From Chloroflexota bacterium (GTDB lineage: Bacteria > Chloroflexota > Dehalococcoidia > Bin125), in the NCBI GenBank assembly GCA_003228175.2, contig QGNQ01000001.1, positions 62,001-126,000 of the forward strand: 64,000 nt of DNA, in the 5' to 3' direction. The notes beneath the pieces were generated by a model. The model ran no database searches, was not told where the DNA came from, and saw only the letters and a program-made list of their open reading frames with translations. This document shows positions 15,640 to 24,751 of the stretch, piece after piece; position 1 is the first letter of the stretch; each line of letters starts with the position of its first letter. A program made the position numbers and the translations under genes.

Positions 15640-16719
15640 TCACGGCAGAGCGCCCGCCTTGCGCAGCAGATCGAGCGTGCCCTCCAGGTCGGTCAAATCG
15701 TTGAGGTCCAGGTCGGGCGTTTGCAGCGACTCCAGCGTTGGCAGAGCGACGTTCGGCGTCACGCCCTCGATCAGCGGGTACTCGAAGCCATCGTCTTCCT
15801 GGGACGCGGCGAAGTACTGCTGAGCCGCGGGCGACAGCAGGTAGTCCACGAATCGCTCCGCCGCGGCAGTCCGGTCCGACGCCGCCAGCACACCCACGCC
15901 CGCCACATTCAGCAACCCGCCCGCGCCGCCCGCGTCGGTGTAGAGGTTGTCGACGGGAATCGCCGGGTCCTCCGCACGGAAGCGCCACAGGTAGTAGTGG
16001 TTCACGAGCCCAATATCGATCTCACCGTCCGCGACGGCCTGCACCTGGGGGGAGTTGCCAGAGAATTCCTTCACGTCGTTCGCCAGCATCGCGCGCAGCC
16101 ACTCCTCGGTCGTCTCGTCGCCGTGGATCACGCGCATCGCCGTCACGAACGACTGGAACGATCCGTTCGTCGGCGCCCAGCCCACGCGGCCCCGCCAGAC
16201 CGGCTGCGTGAGATCGAAGATCGATGCCGGCAGCTCCGCCGCGCTCACCCGCTCGGTGGAATAGACCAGGACCCGTGCGCGCCCGGAGACCCCCACCCAG
16301 GCGCCGGAAGTGGAACGCACCCGCGCCTCCACTCGCTCCAGCAGATCGGACGGCAGCACCCGGAAGGCGCCCGCCGCCTCCAGCGCGCCCAGCGCGCCCG
16401 CGTCCTGGGCCAAGAACACATCGGCCGGCGAGCGATCGCCCTCCTCCAGAATCGCGGCCGCCAGCGCGGAGGTCCCTCCGTAGCGAACGCGGAGATCGAT
16501 ACCCGAGTCGGATTCGAACTGCGCGAACAATGGCCCAACTAGCTCCTCCGCACGGCCGGAATAGACCGTGAGGGAACCGCCATCGGAATTGTCATCGGAT
16601 TCGTCATCGCCGCCACAGGCGGACGCGATGAGCGCCGTCACGGCGAGCGCGATGAGTAGCAGAACGCGCAGTCGGGGTGGAGAGGCGTCCCGATGAGGGA
16701 GGAGCGGGAGCAGCGGCAT
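15640..16719 (-). CDS. Iron(III)-type ABC transporter substrate-binding lipoprotein
   Basis: A 359-residue extracytoplasmic binding protein of the FbpA/AfuA (family 1) type. The lipobox is LIASAC followed by GGDDESDD. The mature part begins GSLTVYSGRAEELVGPLFAQF and continues with VRYGGTSALAAAI, ADVFLAQDAGALGALEAAG and NHYYLWRF, the last with the paired Tyr residues typical of ferric-ion sites. It probably binds Fe3+ for import. No permease or ATPase lies beside it, so it is an orphan here. ATG 16719 is preceded by AAGGA about ten bases away; GTG 16737 is an alternative. An inverted repeat upstream may be its operator. Confidence 0.85.
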   Translation of the reverse strand: MPLLPLLPHRDASPPRLRVLLLIALAVTALIASACGGDDESDDNSDGGSLTVYSGRAEELVGPLFAQFESDSGIDLRVRYGGTSALAAAILEEGDRSPADVFLAQDAGALGALEAAGAFRVLPSDLLERVEARVRSTSGAWVGVSGRARVLVYSTERVSAAELPASIFDLTQPVWRGRVGWAPTNGSFQSFVTAMRVIHGDETTEEWLRAMLANDVKEFSGNSPQVQAVADGEIDIGLVNHYYLWRFRAEDPAIPVDNLYTDAGGAGGLLNVAGVGVLAASDRTAAAERFVDYLLSPAAQQYFAASQEDDGFEYPLIEGVTPNVALPTLESLQTPDLDLNDLTDLEGTLDLLRKAGALP

Positions 16720-16750
16720 CGGACAGCAGTCCTTCACACTGCGTCTGTGA

Positions 16751-16766
16751 GTTAAGACGACTTAAC
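16751..16766. promoter_or_regulatory. Inverted repeat, possible operator
   Basis: GTTAAG-ACGA-CTTAAC, two perfect 6-base arms around a 4-base spacer, lies between the typA stop and the binding-protein start. It is AT-rich in a GC-rich surround and has no terminator features. It could be the operator of a metal-responsive repressor (DtxR/IdeR sites also contain TTA/TAA arms), but it does not match their full consensus. Confidence 0.4.
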
Positions 16767-16803
16767 CTACCGACATAGTGGAGGCTACGCAAATCGCAGG
16801 AGG

Positions 16804-18648
16804 CTAGCGAACCCCCGCCTTGTCCTTTTGCCGCGCGCGGTCCATCTGTCGCAGCACCACCTTGCGCAATCGCACGTGGCTGGGCGTGACTTCCAGGCAC
16901 TCGTCCTCAGAGACGAACTCCAGCGCCTGCTCCAGCGAGAGGCTGCGGGGCGTGTGCAATGACACCGTGAAGTCCTTGGTGGAGGAGCGCACGTTGGACT
17001 GCTTCTTCTCTTTCGTCGGGTTGACGTTCATGTCCTCCCGACGCGGATTCTCGCCAATGATCATGCCCTCGTACACATCAACGCCGGGACCCAGGAAGAG
17101 CGCGCCGCGCTCCTGCAGGCTCATCAGCGCGTAGGAGTTGCTCACGCCCATGCGGTCCGCCACCAGGCTGCCCGTGGGCCGCGCCCGAAGCTCACCAAAC
17201 CACGGCTCGTAACCGTCGAAGACGTGGTGCAGCACGCCCGTGCCGCGCGTCTCCGTGAGAAAGGCCGTGTGAAAGCCGATCAGCCCGCGCGACGGCACCA
17301 CGAAGTCGATCCGGACGCGGCCCGTGCCGTGGTTGACCATCCGCTCCATCCGACCCTTGCGCGGGGCCAGCAGCTGAGTCACCACGCCCATGTGCTCCTC
17401 TGGCACGTCCACGGAGAGGCGCTCCACCGGCTCCTGTAGCTTGCCGTCGACTTCCCGCGTGACGACTTCCGGCTTCCCCACGGTCAGCTCAAAGCCCTCG
17501 CGCCGCATCGACTCCACCAGGATCGCCAGTTGCAGCTCGCCCCGACCGCGCACCGTCCACGTATCCGGCCGGTCCGCCGGCAGGATCCGGATCGATACGT
17601 TGCCAACCGCTTCCGACTCCAGCCGGTTTTGCATCAAGCGACCGGTCAACTCCGTGCCGTCCTGACCGGCCAGCGGCGAAGTGTTGACGCCGATCGTCAT
17701 CGCCAGCGTCGGCTCGTCGACGCGGATCGCCGGCAGCGGCCGCTGATCCTCGATCTCCATCAGCGTCTCGCCGATCATGATGTCCGCGATCCCCGCCAGC
17801 GCAATGATCTCGCCCGGTCCCGCCTCCGCCGTATCAATCCGCTCCAGCCCGCGCGTCACGTACAGCTCCGTGATCTTCACGCGCTCCGGCTCTTGCGCAT
17901 CATCCCAGCCCTCGCCCACTCGCCAGCGCGCCACGGTGTCACCCTTGCGAATCGTGCCCTGGTAGACCCGGCAAAGCGCCAGCCGGCCCACGTACGGAGA
18001 GGCGTCCAAGTTCGCCACCTGCGCCTGCAGCGGGTGGCCAACGTCGTAGGTAGGGGCGGGCACGGTCTCCAGCAGCAGGTCGAAGAGTGGCGTCAGATCG
18101 GTCCCCGGCTGCGCCAGGTCACGCGTCGCGGTCCCGGCCCGAGCGTTCGTGTAGATCACCGGGAACTCAATCTGCGTCTCCGATGCATCCAGGTCGAAGA
18201 ACAGCTCGAAGACTTCCTCCAGCACCTCGCTGGGGCGCGCGTCGCCCCGGTCGATCTTGTTGATCACCACGATCACCGGCAGGCCGCCGTCCAATGCTTT
18301 GCGCAGCACGAAGCGCGTCTGCGGCAACGGCCCCTCCGCCGCGTCCACCAGCAAGAGCACGCCGTCCACCATCGTCAGGCCGCGCTCCACCTCACCGCCA
18401 AAGTCGGCGTGGCCGGGCGTGTCGATGATGTTGATCTTGACGCCCTCGTATTCGACGGACGTGTTCTTCGCCAGGATCGTGATCCCGCGTTCGCGCTCCT
18501 GATCCATCGAGTCCATCACCCGCTCGGTGACTTCCCGTCGCTCCGCGAGGGCGCCGGATTGTTGCAGCATGGCATCGACGAGCGTCGTCTTGCCATGGTC
18601 GACGTGCGCGATGATCGCCACGTTGCGGATGTCGGTGCGTGTGGGCAT
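16804..18648 (-). CDS. typA: Ribosome-associated GTPase TypA/BipA
   Basis: A 614-residue translational GTPase of full length. G1 is HVDHGKTT, G2 lies in ERGITI, G3 is [15 protein letters not shown], and G4 is [13 protein letters not shown]. Domains II, III and V follow, and the TypA-specific C-terminal region contains [17 protein letters not shown] and [15 protein letters not shown]. TypA binds the 70S ribosome at the EF-G site and supports ribosome assembly and stress or cold adaptation. ATG 18648 opens with [18 protein letters not shown]. The binding-lipoprotein gene follows on the same strand but with its own upstream inverted repeat. Confidence 0.97.
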   Translation of the reverse strand: MPTRTDIRNVAIIAHVDHGKTTLVDAMLQQSGALAERREVTERVMDSMDQERERGITILAKNTSVEYEGVKINIIDTPGHADFGGEVERGLTMVDGVLLLVDAAEGPLPQTRFVLRKALDGGLPVIVVINKIDRGDARPSEVLEEVFELFFDLDASETQIEFPVIYTNARAGTATRDLAQPGTDLTPLFDLLLETVPAPTYDVGHPLQAQVANLDASPYVGRLALCRVYQGTIRKGDTVARWRVGEGWDDAQEPERVKITELYVTRGLERIDTAEAGPGEIIALAGIADIMIGETLMEIEDQRPLPAIRVDEPTLAMTIGVNTSPLAGQDGTELTGRLMQNRLESEAVGNVSIRILPADRPDTWTVRGRGELQLAILVESMRREGFELTVGKPEVVTREVDGKLQEPVERLSVDVPEEHMGVVTQLLAPRKGRMERMVNHGTGRVRIDFVVPSRGLIGFHTAFLTETRGTGVLHHVFDGYEPWFGELRARPTGSLVADRMGVSNSYALMSLQERGALFLGPGVDVYEGMIIGENPRREDMNVNPTKEKKQSNVRSSTKDFTVSLHTPRSLSLEQALEFVSEDECLEVTPSHVRLRKVVLRQMDRARQKDKAGVR

Positions 18649-18716
18649 CGAAGATCCTGGTCATTGCTCTTTGTGTCGAGGCTGGGTGAACAGCCCTTAC
18701 ATTACGCGTTACGTCC

Positions 18717-18754
18717 CGCGTAGTCTGTCGCCTGGCGCGTAGTCTGTCGCCTGG
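18717..18754. repeat. 19-bp perfect tandem repeat upstream of typA
   Basis: cgcgtagtctgtcgcctgg occurs twice in direct succession in the 118-base region between the typA start and the CapA stop. No palindrome or promoter element is obvious in it. It looks like a slippage duplication. Confidence 0.8.
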
Positions 18755-18766
18755 GCGCTCTTCACA

Positions 18767-20683
18767 TCACGAGCCCTGGCGAGCGTTCCAGGCGTCCGTC
18801 GCACCCCACAGCCGGGTCAAGATCTGGACGCCTTCCGCCCCCGCCGGATCGACCAACTCCGGCTGATAGTTGAAGCGGATCACCGACGGGCGGACGCGGT
18901 AGCCCAGCAGTCGTTCGGCGTTGAAACCGGCCTCCAGAATCACGCTCTGGGTGGTCTGCCGGGACCAGTCTTGGTCGAAGACGAAGTTGCCCAGCGCGAA
19001 TGCGGCGACCCGTCCCTCCTGCTCGATCAGCGGCTGCACCGTGTGCGGGTGGTTCCCGATCACCAACGACGCACCGGCCTCAAAGGCGACACGCACGGCG
19101 GCGTCTTGCAGCGGCAACGTCGTCTGCACGTACTCCTCGCCGGCGCTAAAAGCGACGATGACGTGGTCCGCGATCGCGAGCGCGGCGGCGACATCCTCGC
19201 GGAGGTTCGCTTCCGAAAACGCGGCCACGCCGGGCGCGTCGGCCGTCGCGAAGTAGTAGGCCGCTTGCAGCTCGTAGGACAGGATCGCCAGACGCACACC
19301 GTCGCGTTCGATCAGGACCGGGCGCCGCGCCGCCGTCAGGTTCTCGCCTGTACCGGTATGCGCGATGCCGGCCTCATCCAGGGTCTCGATCGTGTGCTGG
19401 ATCGCAACGGCCCGCCCGCAACCGAAGTAGCAATCCGCCGAGTGGTTGCCGGCCAGTGTGAGCGCATCGACCCCGGCCGCGGCCAGCGCCGGCACGGCTG
19501 CGATCGGACCGCTGAGGATGAACGTCTCCAGGCAGGGCGACACGTTCGCCTCCGGCACGATGGCGACCTCCATCGAGACAACAGTCACGTCCGCCGCGCG
19601 CAAGGCGTCGCCGACGCCCGCGAAGATCGAGTTGAAGTCGTGGTTGCCGAAGCGATGCACCGAATCGACGACGCAGCGGGCGGGAATGAAATCCCCGGTC
19701 GCCAGAAGCCCCAGGGGATTGTCGGCGGGGCGGGCCGCCCAGCCCAGCGCGTCGATCAGCGCCTGCCGAGTTGGGCCATCGGGCGCGCGCAGCCAGCGCC
19801 GCAGCCAGAGCGGGTTGTCGGCGTCGGGATCCCGCAGCGGATCGTAGCCGTCCACCACGATCGGCAGCAGGCCCGGTTGCAGCGCCGCCGGCGGCAGCAG
19901 GGCCAGCGCGCCCGGCGTCCCGCGGACCGCGGCCACGACATCGCGCAACGGAAGCTCGATCGCCACCAGGGCCGCCAGCCCCAGGCCGTTTCGCACCTGC
20001 GCCGATTCGCCCTCGGGCAGGAAGACGCGCAGCGCTTGCTCCACGCCGCCAAACGAAGACCAGTCCACGACGCTGCCACTCAGCGCCGACTCCACCTGCT
20101 GCCTGCTCAGCGCCAGCACATCTTGGCGCTGGTGCGCCACCACCACCCACGGTCGCACGTTGATGGCTTCCTGCGCAGGCAGCGGCGCGTCGCTCACGAT
20201 CACACCGCCGTCCCCATTGGCGTCCCCATCCGCGTTTGAGGTGGGCGCACCATCCGCCAGCAGCGCGAACCCCGCCCCCTCCAGCGCAGACGCGACGGCC
20301 TCACGTTCGCTCGCATCCGCGATGCGCAGGTCAACGCTGGTCGGCGGTGGCTCCGGCGTCGCCACCACTTCGTCCGCGACCGGCTCGGGCTCCTCGGGCT
20401 TCTCCGACTCTTCGGGCTCGTCAGCCACGGGCGCCTCCACCGCCACGGCTTCCTCGCTGTCCGCTGCGGCCCCGCTCGGGGCGACCTCAGTCGGGGCGCC
20501 CCCAGTCGTGGCAGGCGTGTCCGCGGCAGCCGCTGCGGAGGCCTCCTCCGACGCGAGCGCCTGATCCACATCGCTGGCCGTCACCCGAGTTTCATCGTTC
20601 ACGGGGCGCTCCCCGCCCGTCGTGCAGCCGGCGAGCAGGACGGCGCCCAGTATCAGCGTGCCTAGCACCCCTGCGCCTAGCAC
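18767..20683 (-). CDS. CapA-family lipoprotein with a binding-protein-like N-terminal half
   Basis: About 638 residues. It has a hydrophobic leader with lipobox (AVLLAGC), then a long Ala/Glu/Pro linker to residue about 115. The region about 117-330 resembles a periplasmic phosphate-type binding protein: VDLRIADASEREAVASALEG, ALSRQQVESALSGSVVDWSS and RGTPGALALLPP. The C-terminal 300 residues are the CapA/PgsA phosphoesterase-like domain of poly-gamma-glutamate export: LLATGDFIPARCVVD, VVSMEVAI, TLAGNHSADC, VIGNHPHTVQPL and FALGNFVFDQDW. The metal-site Asp and His residues are visible. The start is uncertain: GTG 20683 lies inside a 15-bp repeat, and the frame stays open about 11 codons further upstream to a CTG preceded by AGGGGG. 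It is divergent from the M23 peptidase gene. Confidence 0.8.
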   Translation of the reverse strand: MLGAGVLGTLILGAVLLAGCTTGGERPVNDETRVTASDVDQALASEEASAAAAADTPATTGGAPTEVAPSGAAADSEEAVAVEAPVADEPEESEKPEEPEPVADEVVATPEPPPTSVDLRIADASEREAVASALEGAGFALLADGAPTSNADGDANGDGGVIVSDAPLPAQEAINVRPWVVVAHQRQDVLALSRQQVESALSGSVVDWSSFGGVEQALRVFLPEGESAQVRNGLGLAALVAIELPLRDVVAAVRGTPGALALLPPAALQPGLLPIVVDGYDPLRDPDADNPLWLRRWLRAPDGPTRQALIDALGWAARPADNPLGLLATGDFIPARCVVDSVHRFGNHDFNSIFAGVGDALRAADVTVVSMEVAIVPEANVSPCLETFILSGPIAAVPALAAAGVDALTLAGNHSADCYFGCGRAVAIQHTIETLDEAGIAHTGTGENLTAARRPVLIERDGVRLAILSYELQAAYYFATADAPGVAAFSEANLREDVAAALAIADHVIVAFSAGEEYVQTTLPLQDAAVRVAFEAGASLVIGNHPHTVQPLIEQEGRVAAFALGNFVFDQDWSRQTTQSVILEAGFNAERLLGYRVRPSVIRFNYQPELVDPAGAEGVQILTRLWGATDAWNARQGS

Positions 20684-20689
20684 CCCTGG
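20660..20689. repeat. 15-bp tandem repeat in a signal-peptide coding region
   Basis: gcctagcacccctgc is repeated directly (29 bases plus one). On the minus strand it encodes the pentapeptide repeat VLGAG-VLGTL at the beginning of the CapA lipoprotein leader and thus lengthens its hydrophobic segment. Confidence 0.75.
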
Positions 20690-20859
20690 GCCCAGCAGCC
20701 ACGTTGGCGTGGTCGCGATTCGACGATCCAGCGGACACCCCCTTCACTCGCTCCGACTCTACCGTCGCTCACCATCCCGAGATCGCTCTGCGCTCCGCGC
20801 CTTCCAGCCGGCCGAACGCGATAGGCTCTCGATGGGTGGGCGGCGACGCGAGCGGGCCG

Positions 20860-21933
20860 ATGACCGACGACCAATCCGAAGCGCAGACCGGCACGGACAT
20901 CAGCGATCCGCCGGTGGAGGCGTTCCCGATCTCCCGCGACCTTCGCTGGCTCGTGATCGGCGTCCTCGTGCTCGCCGCCGCCGCCATCGGCGCGACGCTG
21001 GCGCTGCTCGCCGATGCTGGCGCCCCTCCCCCCGACGCCCAGAGCACGCTTGCCGCCACTGAGACGGCCACAACGACCGAGGCGCCCCCCCCAACCGAGA
21101 CGGAGCAACCGGCCCCCGCTGAGGACGAGGCCGTCGACGACGAATCGGCCTCGGAGGTGCAGTCGCAGTCGGCGCAGACGCGGCCGGACCAAGACCCGTC
21201 CCCGTCCCAGGCCCAGGCGGATCCAACCCGCGACCCGCCCCAAGCGGACGCATCCACCGATACGGATGCGGCCGAGGATTCCACAGCACCGCCCGACGCC
21301 GATGCACAAGCGGTCGCCGATCAGCCCCAGCCCGAACCAGACCCGGCGCCGGCCCCCATCGATGACGCGATCCTGGCGATTGGGCCGCTCAGCATGCCCA
21401 TCGCCGGCGCATGCTTCCCCGACTTCGCGGGCCAGCTGCCTGGCGCCCCGCGCGCCTATCGCAATGGCATCCATGAGGGTGTCGACTTCTACCCCGGCTG
21501 GGCCTGCGCCTCGATCGAACTGGGCACCCCGGTCCTGGCGGTCGGCGAGGGACGCGTGATCCGCGCCGACTGGAACTACGACGACCTCACCACCGACGCC
21601 TACTTCGCGATGGAGGCCCGCGGCTTCACCGGCCCGGACGATCTGGACACCTTCCGCGGTCGCCAGATCTGGGTGCAGCACGGCGACGGCGTCGTCGCCC
21701 GATACGCGCATCTCAGCGGCATCGCCGAGGGCATTGCCGAGGGAGCGCCGGTGGCCGCGGGCGACGTGCTGGGCTTCGTCGGCGAGTCCGGCACGCCCGG
21801 CTCCCTGCGCGAAGCTGGCAGCGAGATTCACCTGCACTTCGAGCTGCGCCTGGATGACGGCTACCTGGGCCAAGGGGAGCCGGCGGCGCGTGCCGTCCAG
21901 CTCTACCGCGCCGTCTTCTCAACAGTCCCCTAA
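20860..21933 (+). CDS. Membrane-anchored M23 (LytM) peptidase
   Basis: A 357-residue cell-wall hydrolase. A short cytoplasmic N-terminus is followed by one transmembrane helix (about residues 28-50, LVIGVLVLAAAAIGATLALL), a long Thr/Pro/Glu/Asp-rich spacer (residues 55-165), and the M23 domain. The zinc ligands are visible as H-x-x-x-D in GIHEGVDFY and H-x-H in EIHLHFELR, so it should be active rather than an EnvC-like regulator. The substrate is presumably peptidoglycan cross-links. ATG 20860 lacks a good ribosome site; an in-frame GTG at 20836 is the alternative. It ends against a convergent VWA gene with a shared terminator. Confidence 0.85.
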   Translation: MTDDQSEAQTGTDISDPPVEAFPISRDLRWLVIGVLVLAAAAIGATLALLADAGAPPPDAQSTLAATETATTTEAPPPTETEQPAPAEDEAVDDESASEVQSQSAQTRPDQDPSPSQAQADPTRDPPQADASTDTDAAEDSTAPPDADAQAVADQPQPEPDPAPAPIDDAILAIGPLSMPIAGACFPDFAGQLPGAPRAYRNGIHEGVDFYPGWACASIELGTPVLAVGEGRVIRADWNYDDLTTDAYFAMEARGFTGPDDLDTFRGRQIWVQHGDGVVARYAHLSGIAEGIAEGAPVAAGDVLGFVGESGTPGSLREAGSEIHLHFELRLDDGYLGQGEPAARAVQLYRAVFSTVP

Positions 21934-21946
21934 CGCCGCACGCGCA

Positions 21947-21972
21947 GGGGGCCCGCCCCGCGGCGAGCCCCC
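21947..21972. terminator. Bidirectional hairpin between convergent genes
   Basis: GGGGGC pairs with GCCCCC, with an inner CGCC/GGCG stem and loop CCGC, followed by CAAAA on the plus strand (TTTTG on the minus strand before the hairpin). It separates the M23 gene (stop 21933) from the VWA gene (stop 22009). Confidence 0.7.
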
Positions 21973-22008
21973 CAAAAGTCAACCCCATACGGTCGCACGA
22001 CCCTGGGC

Positions 22009-24534
22009 TCAGCTCGATCGTTGCCTGCCCAGACGCAGGCCCGCGCCTACCGCGATCAGTCCCCCGATCAGCGCCGCCACGATCCCGGCCCAAGCGCCGG
22101 TCGAGAGCCCGCCGCCACGGTCCGACTCCAGCGTCGCCGGCCCCGGCGGTGGGTCGTCCCGATCGTCACCCGCATCGGTGGCGTCGTCGGCATCCGGGTC
22201 CGGATCGGCGTCCGCATCCCCGTTCGCACCGTCGTCCCTGTCGTCGCTGTCCGGGTCCGCTGCGGCGTCGTCGTCGGCCTCGGTCCGCCCGTCGTCATCG
22301 GCGGCGTCGTCATCGGCCGCGTCGTCAGTCGATCCGCCGTCGTCGCCCGTGTCATCGTCGGTCGGGTCGCTCACGACGCCGGCGCCGATCGAGTCTGGCA
22401 CGACGATCTCCCCAACCTCGTCCGCACCCGGCCAGCGGATGCTGACGAAGCTGCCGTCGACGCGGGCGATCACCACCGGCCCCAGCGTCGCCACCGCCGC
22501 CAGTCCCGGATCGGCGGCCAGCAGCCGCGCGAACTCCTCCGAGCCCACGAGATGTTCCTCGACGCCCTCTCCGTCGTAGCCGGTCTCCGTCCAGGCCCCG
22601 TTCGAGAAGATGAAGCTGCGGTCGCCTACGACGCGCACCAGCTCGGCCCCGAGCCTCAGGTCGACATCACGCAACGCTTCCACGTCGCTGGCGGACTCCA
22701 CGGCCTGCTCGCCGCTGGCCGGTGCGGCCGCCGCCTGGTCGGCGACGGCGTCCTCGGCCTCCTCCTCCGAGAAGGCCAGCTCCGGCTCTTCAGCCAGGTA
22801 CGACGTGAACGGCGTCACGATCCCGAAGCGCGTCGCGATGGCCACGATCTCCGCGATCAGCGAGTCCCGCGCCCCCTCAATCCGCAGCTCGGTCAACAGA
22901 TCGGCCACACGCTGCTGCGCCCACAGCTGCGCCACTGTGGGGTCGGCGAAGTCGCGCTCCGGGAACGTCACCTCGTAGCGGAACGACTCCGGGCCGGCCG
23001 CCGTTTCGCCGCGCACGGTCACCGTGGCGTCGCCGGCCCGGCCGTAGCGACCGGTCAGCAGCACCTGCGTGCCCGCGAAGATGCCCGTCAGTCGTTCCGG
23101 GCCCAGGTTCGAGACGTCGCCCCCGTCGAAGCTCACCTGCACGTCGGTCAGGACCGGCGTCGCGATGCGCTCGAACAGCCGCCCGACTTCCGCGTCGATG
23201 CGTTCGTCCGGCGTCACGTAGTGGCTGCTGCCCAGGAAGTCGCGGGCCAGCGCGTCCAGAAGGATCGTGTCCACATCGAAGCCCACGCCGAACGTGAACA
23301 TCTGCGTGCGCGACTCGGCGCTGCCCTGGGCGATCGCCAGGATCGACTCCGCATCCTCCGGGCCCACCGTCGCCAGCCCGTCCGTCAGGAAGACCACGGT
23401 CGTCGGGCGCTCGCCCCCCGCCAGCTCCAGCGCCGTGCCCAGCGCCCCTGCGATGTTCGTGCCGCCGCCGGCCAGCAGCGCATCCACGTGCGCGATGCCG
23501 GCCTCGGCCTCGGCGGCGCGCTCCAGCCCTTCCCCGAACACGGTCACGCTGCGAGAGAAGCTGACAATGCCGAAGCGGTCGCCCTCGCCCAGCCGCTCCA
23601 GAATGAACTGGGCGGCGTCCTTCGCCTGGGCGAGCTTGTCGCCCTCCATGGAGCCGGAGACATCCATGACCACGATCACGTCCCGGTCAATACGGGCCGT
23701 GGGCTGCGTCTCCGGCGCGAACAGCAGCGCGAAGTAGCCATCCTCGTCCACGGGCCGGTACGTCAGGAGCTGCGTGCTCAGCAGGCCCTCGCCGCCGCTG
23801 AGGTAGAGCGTGAAGTCCGTCGCGGGCGACCACGTCTCGTCCGACTCCCAGCTCAGCGCCAGGTTGCCGTCCGAGTCGCGCAGCGAGGCCAGCGAGTACG
23901 TCGGCGCGACCGCCGCGCGGACCTCCCAGGACACATCGACATCAATGTTGACGACCGCACCGGCGGGCCGTGGTGACATGCGCGACCATGGCACGGAGAC
24001 CAGCACCTGGTCCCCCTCGGCGGTCAGCGGCGTGATCACGCTGAAGCTGACGCTGCGCTCTTCGCCCGGCGGCACCGGGAAGGCGCGCACTTCGTACAGC
24101 GTGTCGCTGATCGACTGCAGCAGCGCCGGATCGATCAACCGCCGCACGATGTCCTCGTAGATGCGGGCCGCGTCCCCCGAATCCAGAATGCGCCCCTCCA
24201 GCGTCTCCGGCCCGCCCGAGAGCACCAGGTCGCTGACCGCGCTGCCCGGCGGCACCGGCACGACGATGCGGCCCTCGGCGAGCACATCGCCGGGGTTGCT
24301 GAGGTCCAGCCGGTACAGCGCCACGGCCGCGCCGTCTTGGACCTGGAGGTCCACGTTGAGGCTGTCCAGCCGCGCTCCGTCGATGAAGATCGGCGGCGGC
24401 TCATCAATCGCGATCTGGGCCGCCAGGGGCGCTGGGATCAGCGTCGCGAGGGCAAGCAGGGGGATCAGCAGCCGGAGCGGGAAGCCCCGCGCTCCCAGTG
24501 GGATTCGCCGTCGGATCGCTCGTATGCGCGTCAT
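22009..24534 (-). CDS. VIT-VWA domain surface protein with C-terminal membrane anchor
   Basis: An 841-residue protein of the inter-alpha-trypsin-inhibitor-like class. It has a signal peptide (LRLLIPLLALATLIPAPLAAQ), a VIT domain (about 50-180; DLSNPGDVLAEGRIVVPVPP and YEDIVRRLIDPALLQ are characteristic), and a VWA domain (about 290-470) with the MIDAS motif DVSGS and FLTDGLATVG. A beta-rich region follows, then a helical stretch with ATRFGIVTPFTSYLAEE, a conserved VIT-VWA feature. A very acidic Asp/Ala/Gly linker and a single transmembrane helix near the end (GIVAALIGGLIAVGAGLRLG) with a basic stop-transfer close the protein. Metal-dependent protein binding at the cell surface is likely; the ligand is unknown. 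ATG 24534 has GGAGG five bases upstream. It is divergent from the DUF4344 gene. Confidence 0.88.
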   Translation of the reverse strand: MTRIRAIRRRIPLGARGFPLRLLIPLLALATLIPAPLAAQIAIDEPPPIFIDGARLDSLNVDLQVQDGAAVALYRLDLSNPGDVLAEGRIVVPVPPGSAVSDLVLSGGPETLEGRILDSGDAARIYEDIVRRLIDPALLQSISDTLYEVRAFPVPPGEERSVSFSVITPLTAEGDQVLVSVPWSRMSPRPAGAVVNIDVDVSWEVRAAVAPTYSLASLRDSDGNLALSWESDETWSPATDFTLYLSGGEGLLSTQLLTYRPVDEDGYFALLFAPETQPTARIDRDVIVVMDVSGSMEGDKLAQAKDAAQFILERLGEGDRFGIVSFSRSVTVFGEGLERAAEAEAGIAHVDALLAGGGTNIAGALGTALELAGGERPTTVVFLTDGLATVGPEDAESILAIAQGSAESRTQMFTFGVGFDVDTILLDALARDFLGSSHYVTPDERIDAEVGRLFERIATPVLTDVQVSFDGGDVSNLGPERLTGIFAGTQVLLTGRYGRAGDATVTVRGETAAGPESFRYEVTFPERDFADPTVAQLWAQQRVADLLTELRIEGARDSLIAEIVAIATRFGIVTPFTSYLAEEPELAFSEEEAEDAVADQAAAAPASGEQAVESASDVEALRDVDLRLGAELVRVVGDRSFIFSNGAWTETGYDGEGVEEHLVGSEEFARLLAADPGLAAVATLGPVVIARVDGSFVSIRWPGADEVGEIVVPDSIGAGVVSDPTDDDTGDDGGSTDDAADDDAADDDGRTEADDDAAADPDSDDRDDGANGDADADPDPDADDATDAGDDRDDPPPGPATLESDRGGGLSTGAWAGIVAALIGGLIAVGAGLRLGRQRSS

Positions 24535-24751
24535 CTCATCCTCCTTCGGGCCCCGCCTGCGTTTGTGTCGGCGGGGTGTCCGGTGTTGCAGAGTTGACGC
24601 GCCGCGTGTGGCGTTGGTTCCCATCCGGGCGCGCGATCTCCCTCGGCGATGCGCACGCATTGGCGATTGCTATTGCGGAAATCGACGGCGCGTTGGCGTA
24701 TGAGCCATATCGCCTCGCCGTCTCGGCGGCCCGATCGAGATAGGAATCCAC

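Noticed and set aside
22021-23976. Plus-strand 651-codon open frame and other long frames (for example 4114-5622 minus, 17530-18723 plus)
   Set aside because: They are antisense shadows of the VWA, DUF6174 and typA genes, rich in Arg/His/Gln with no domain pattern, as expected in GC-rich DNA.
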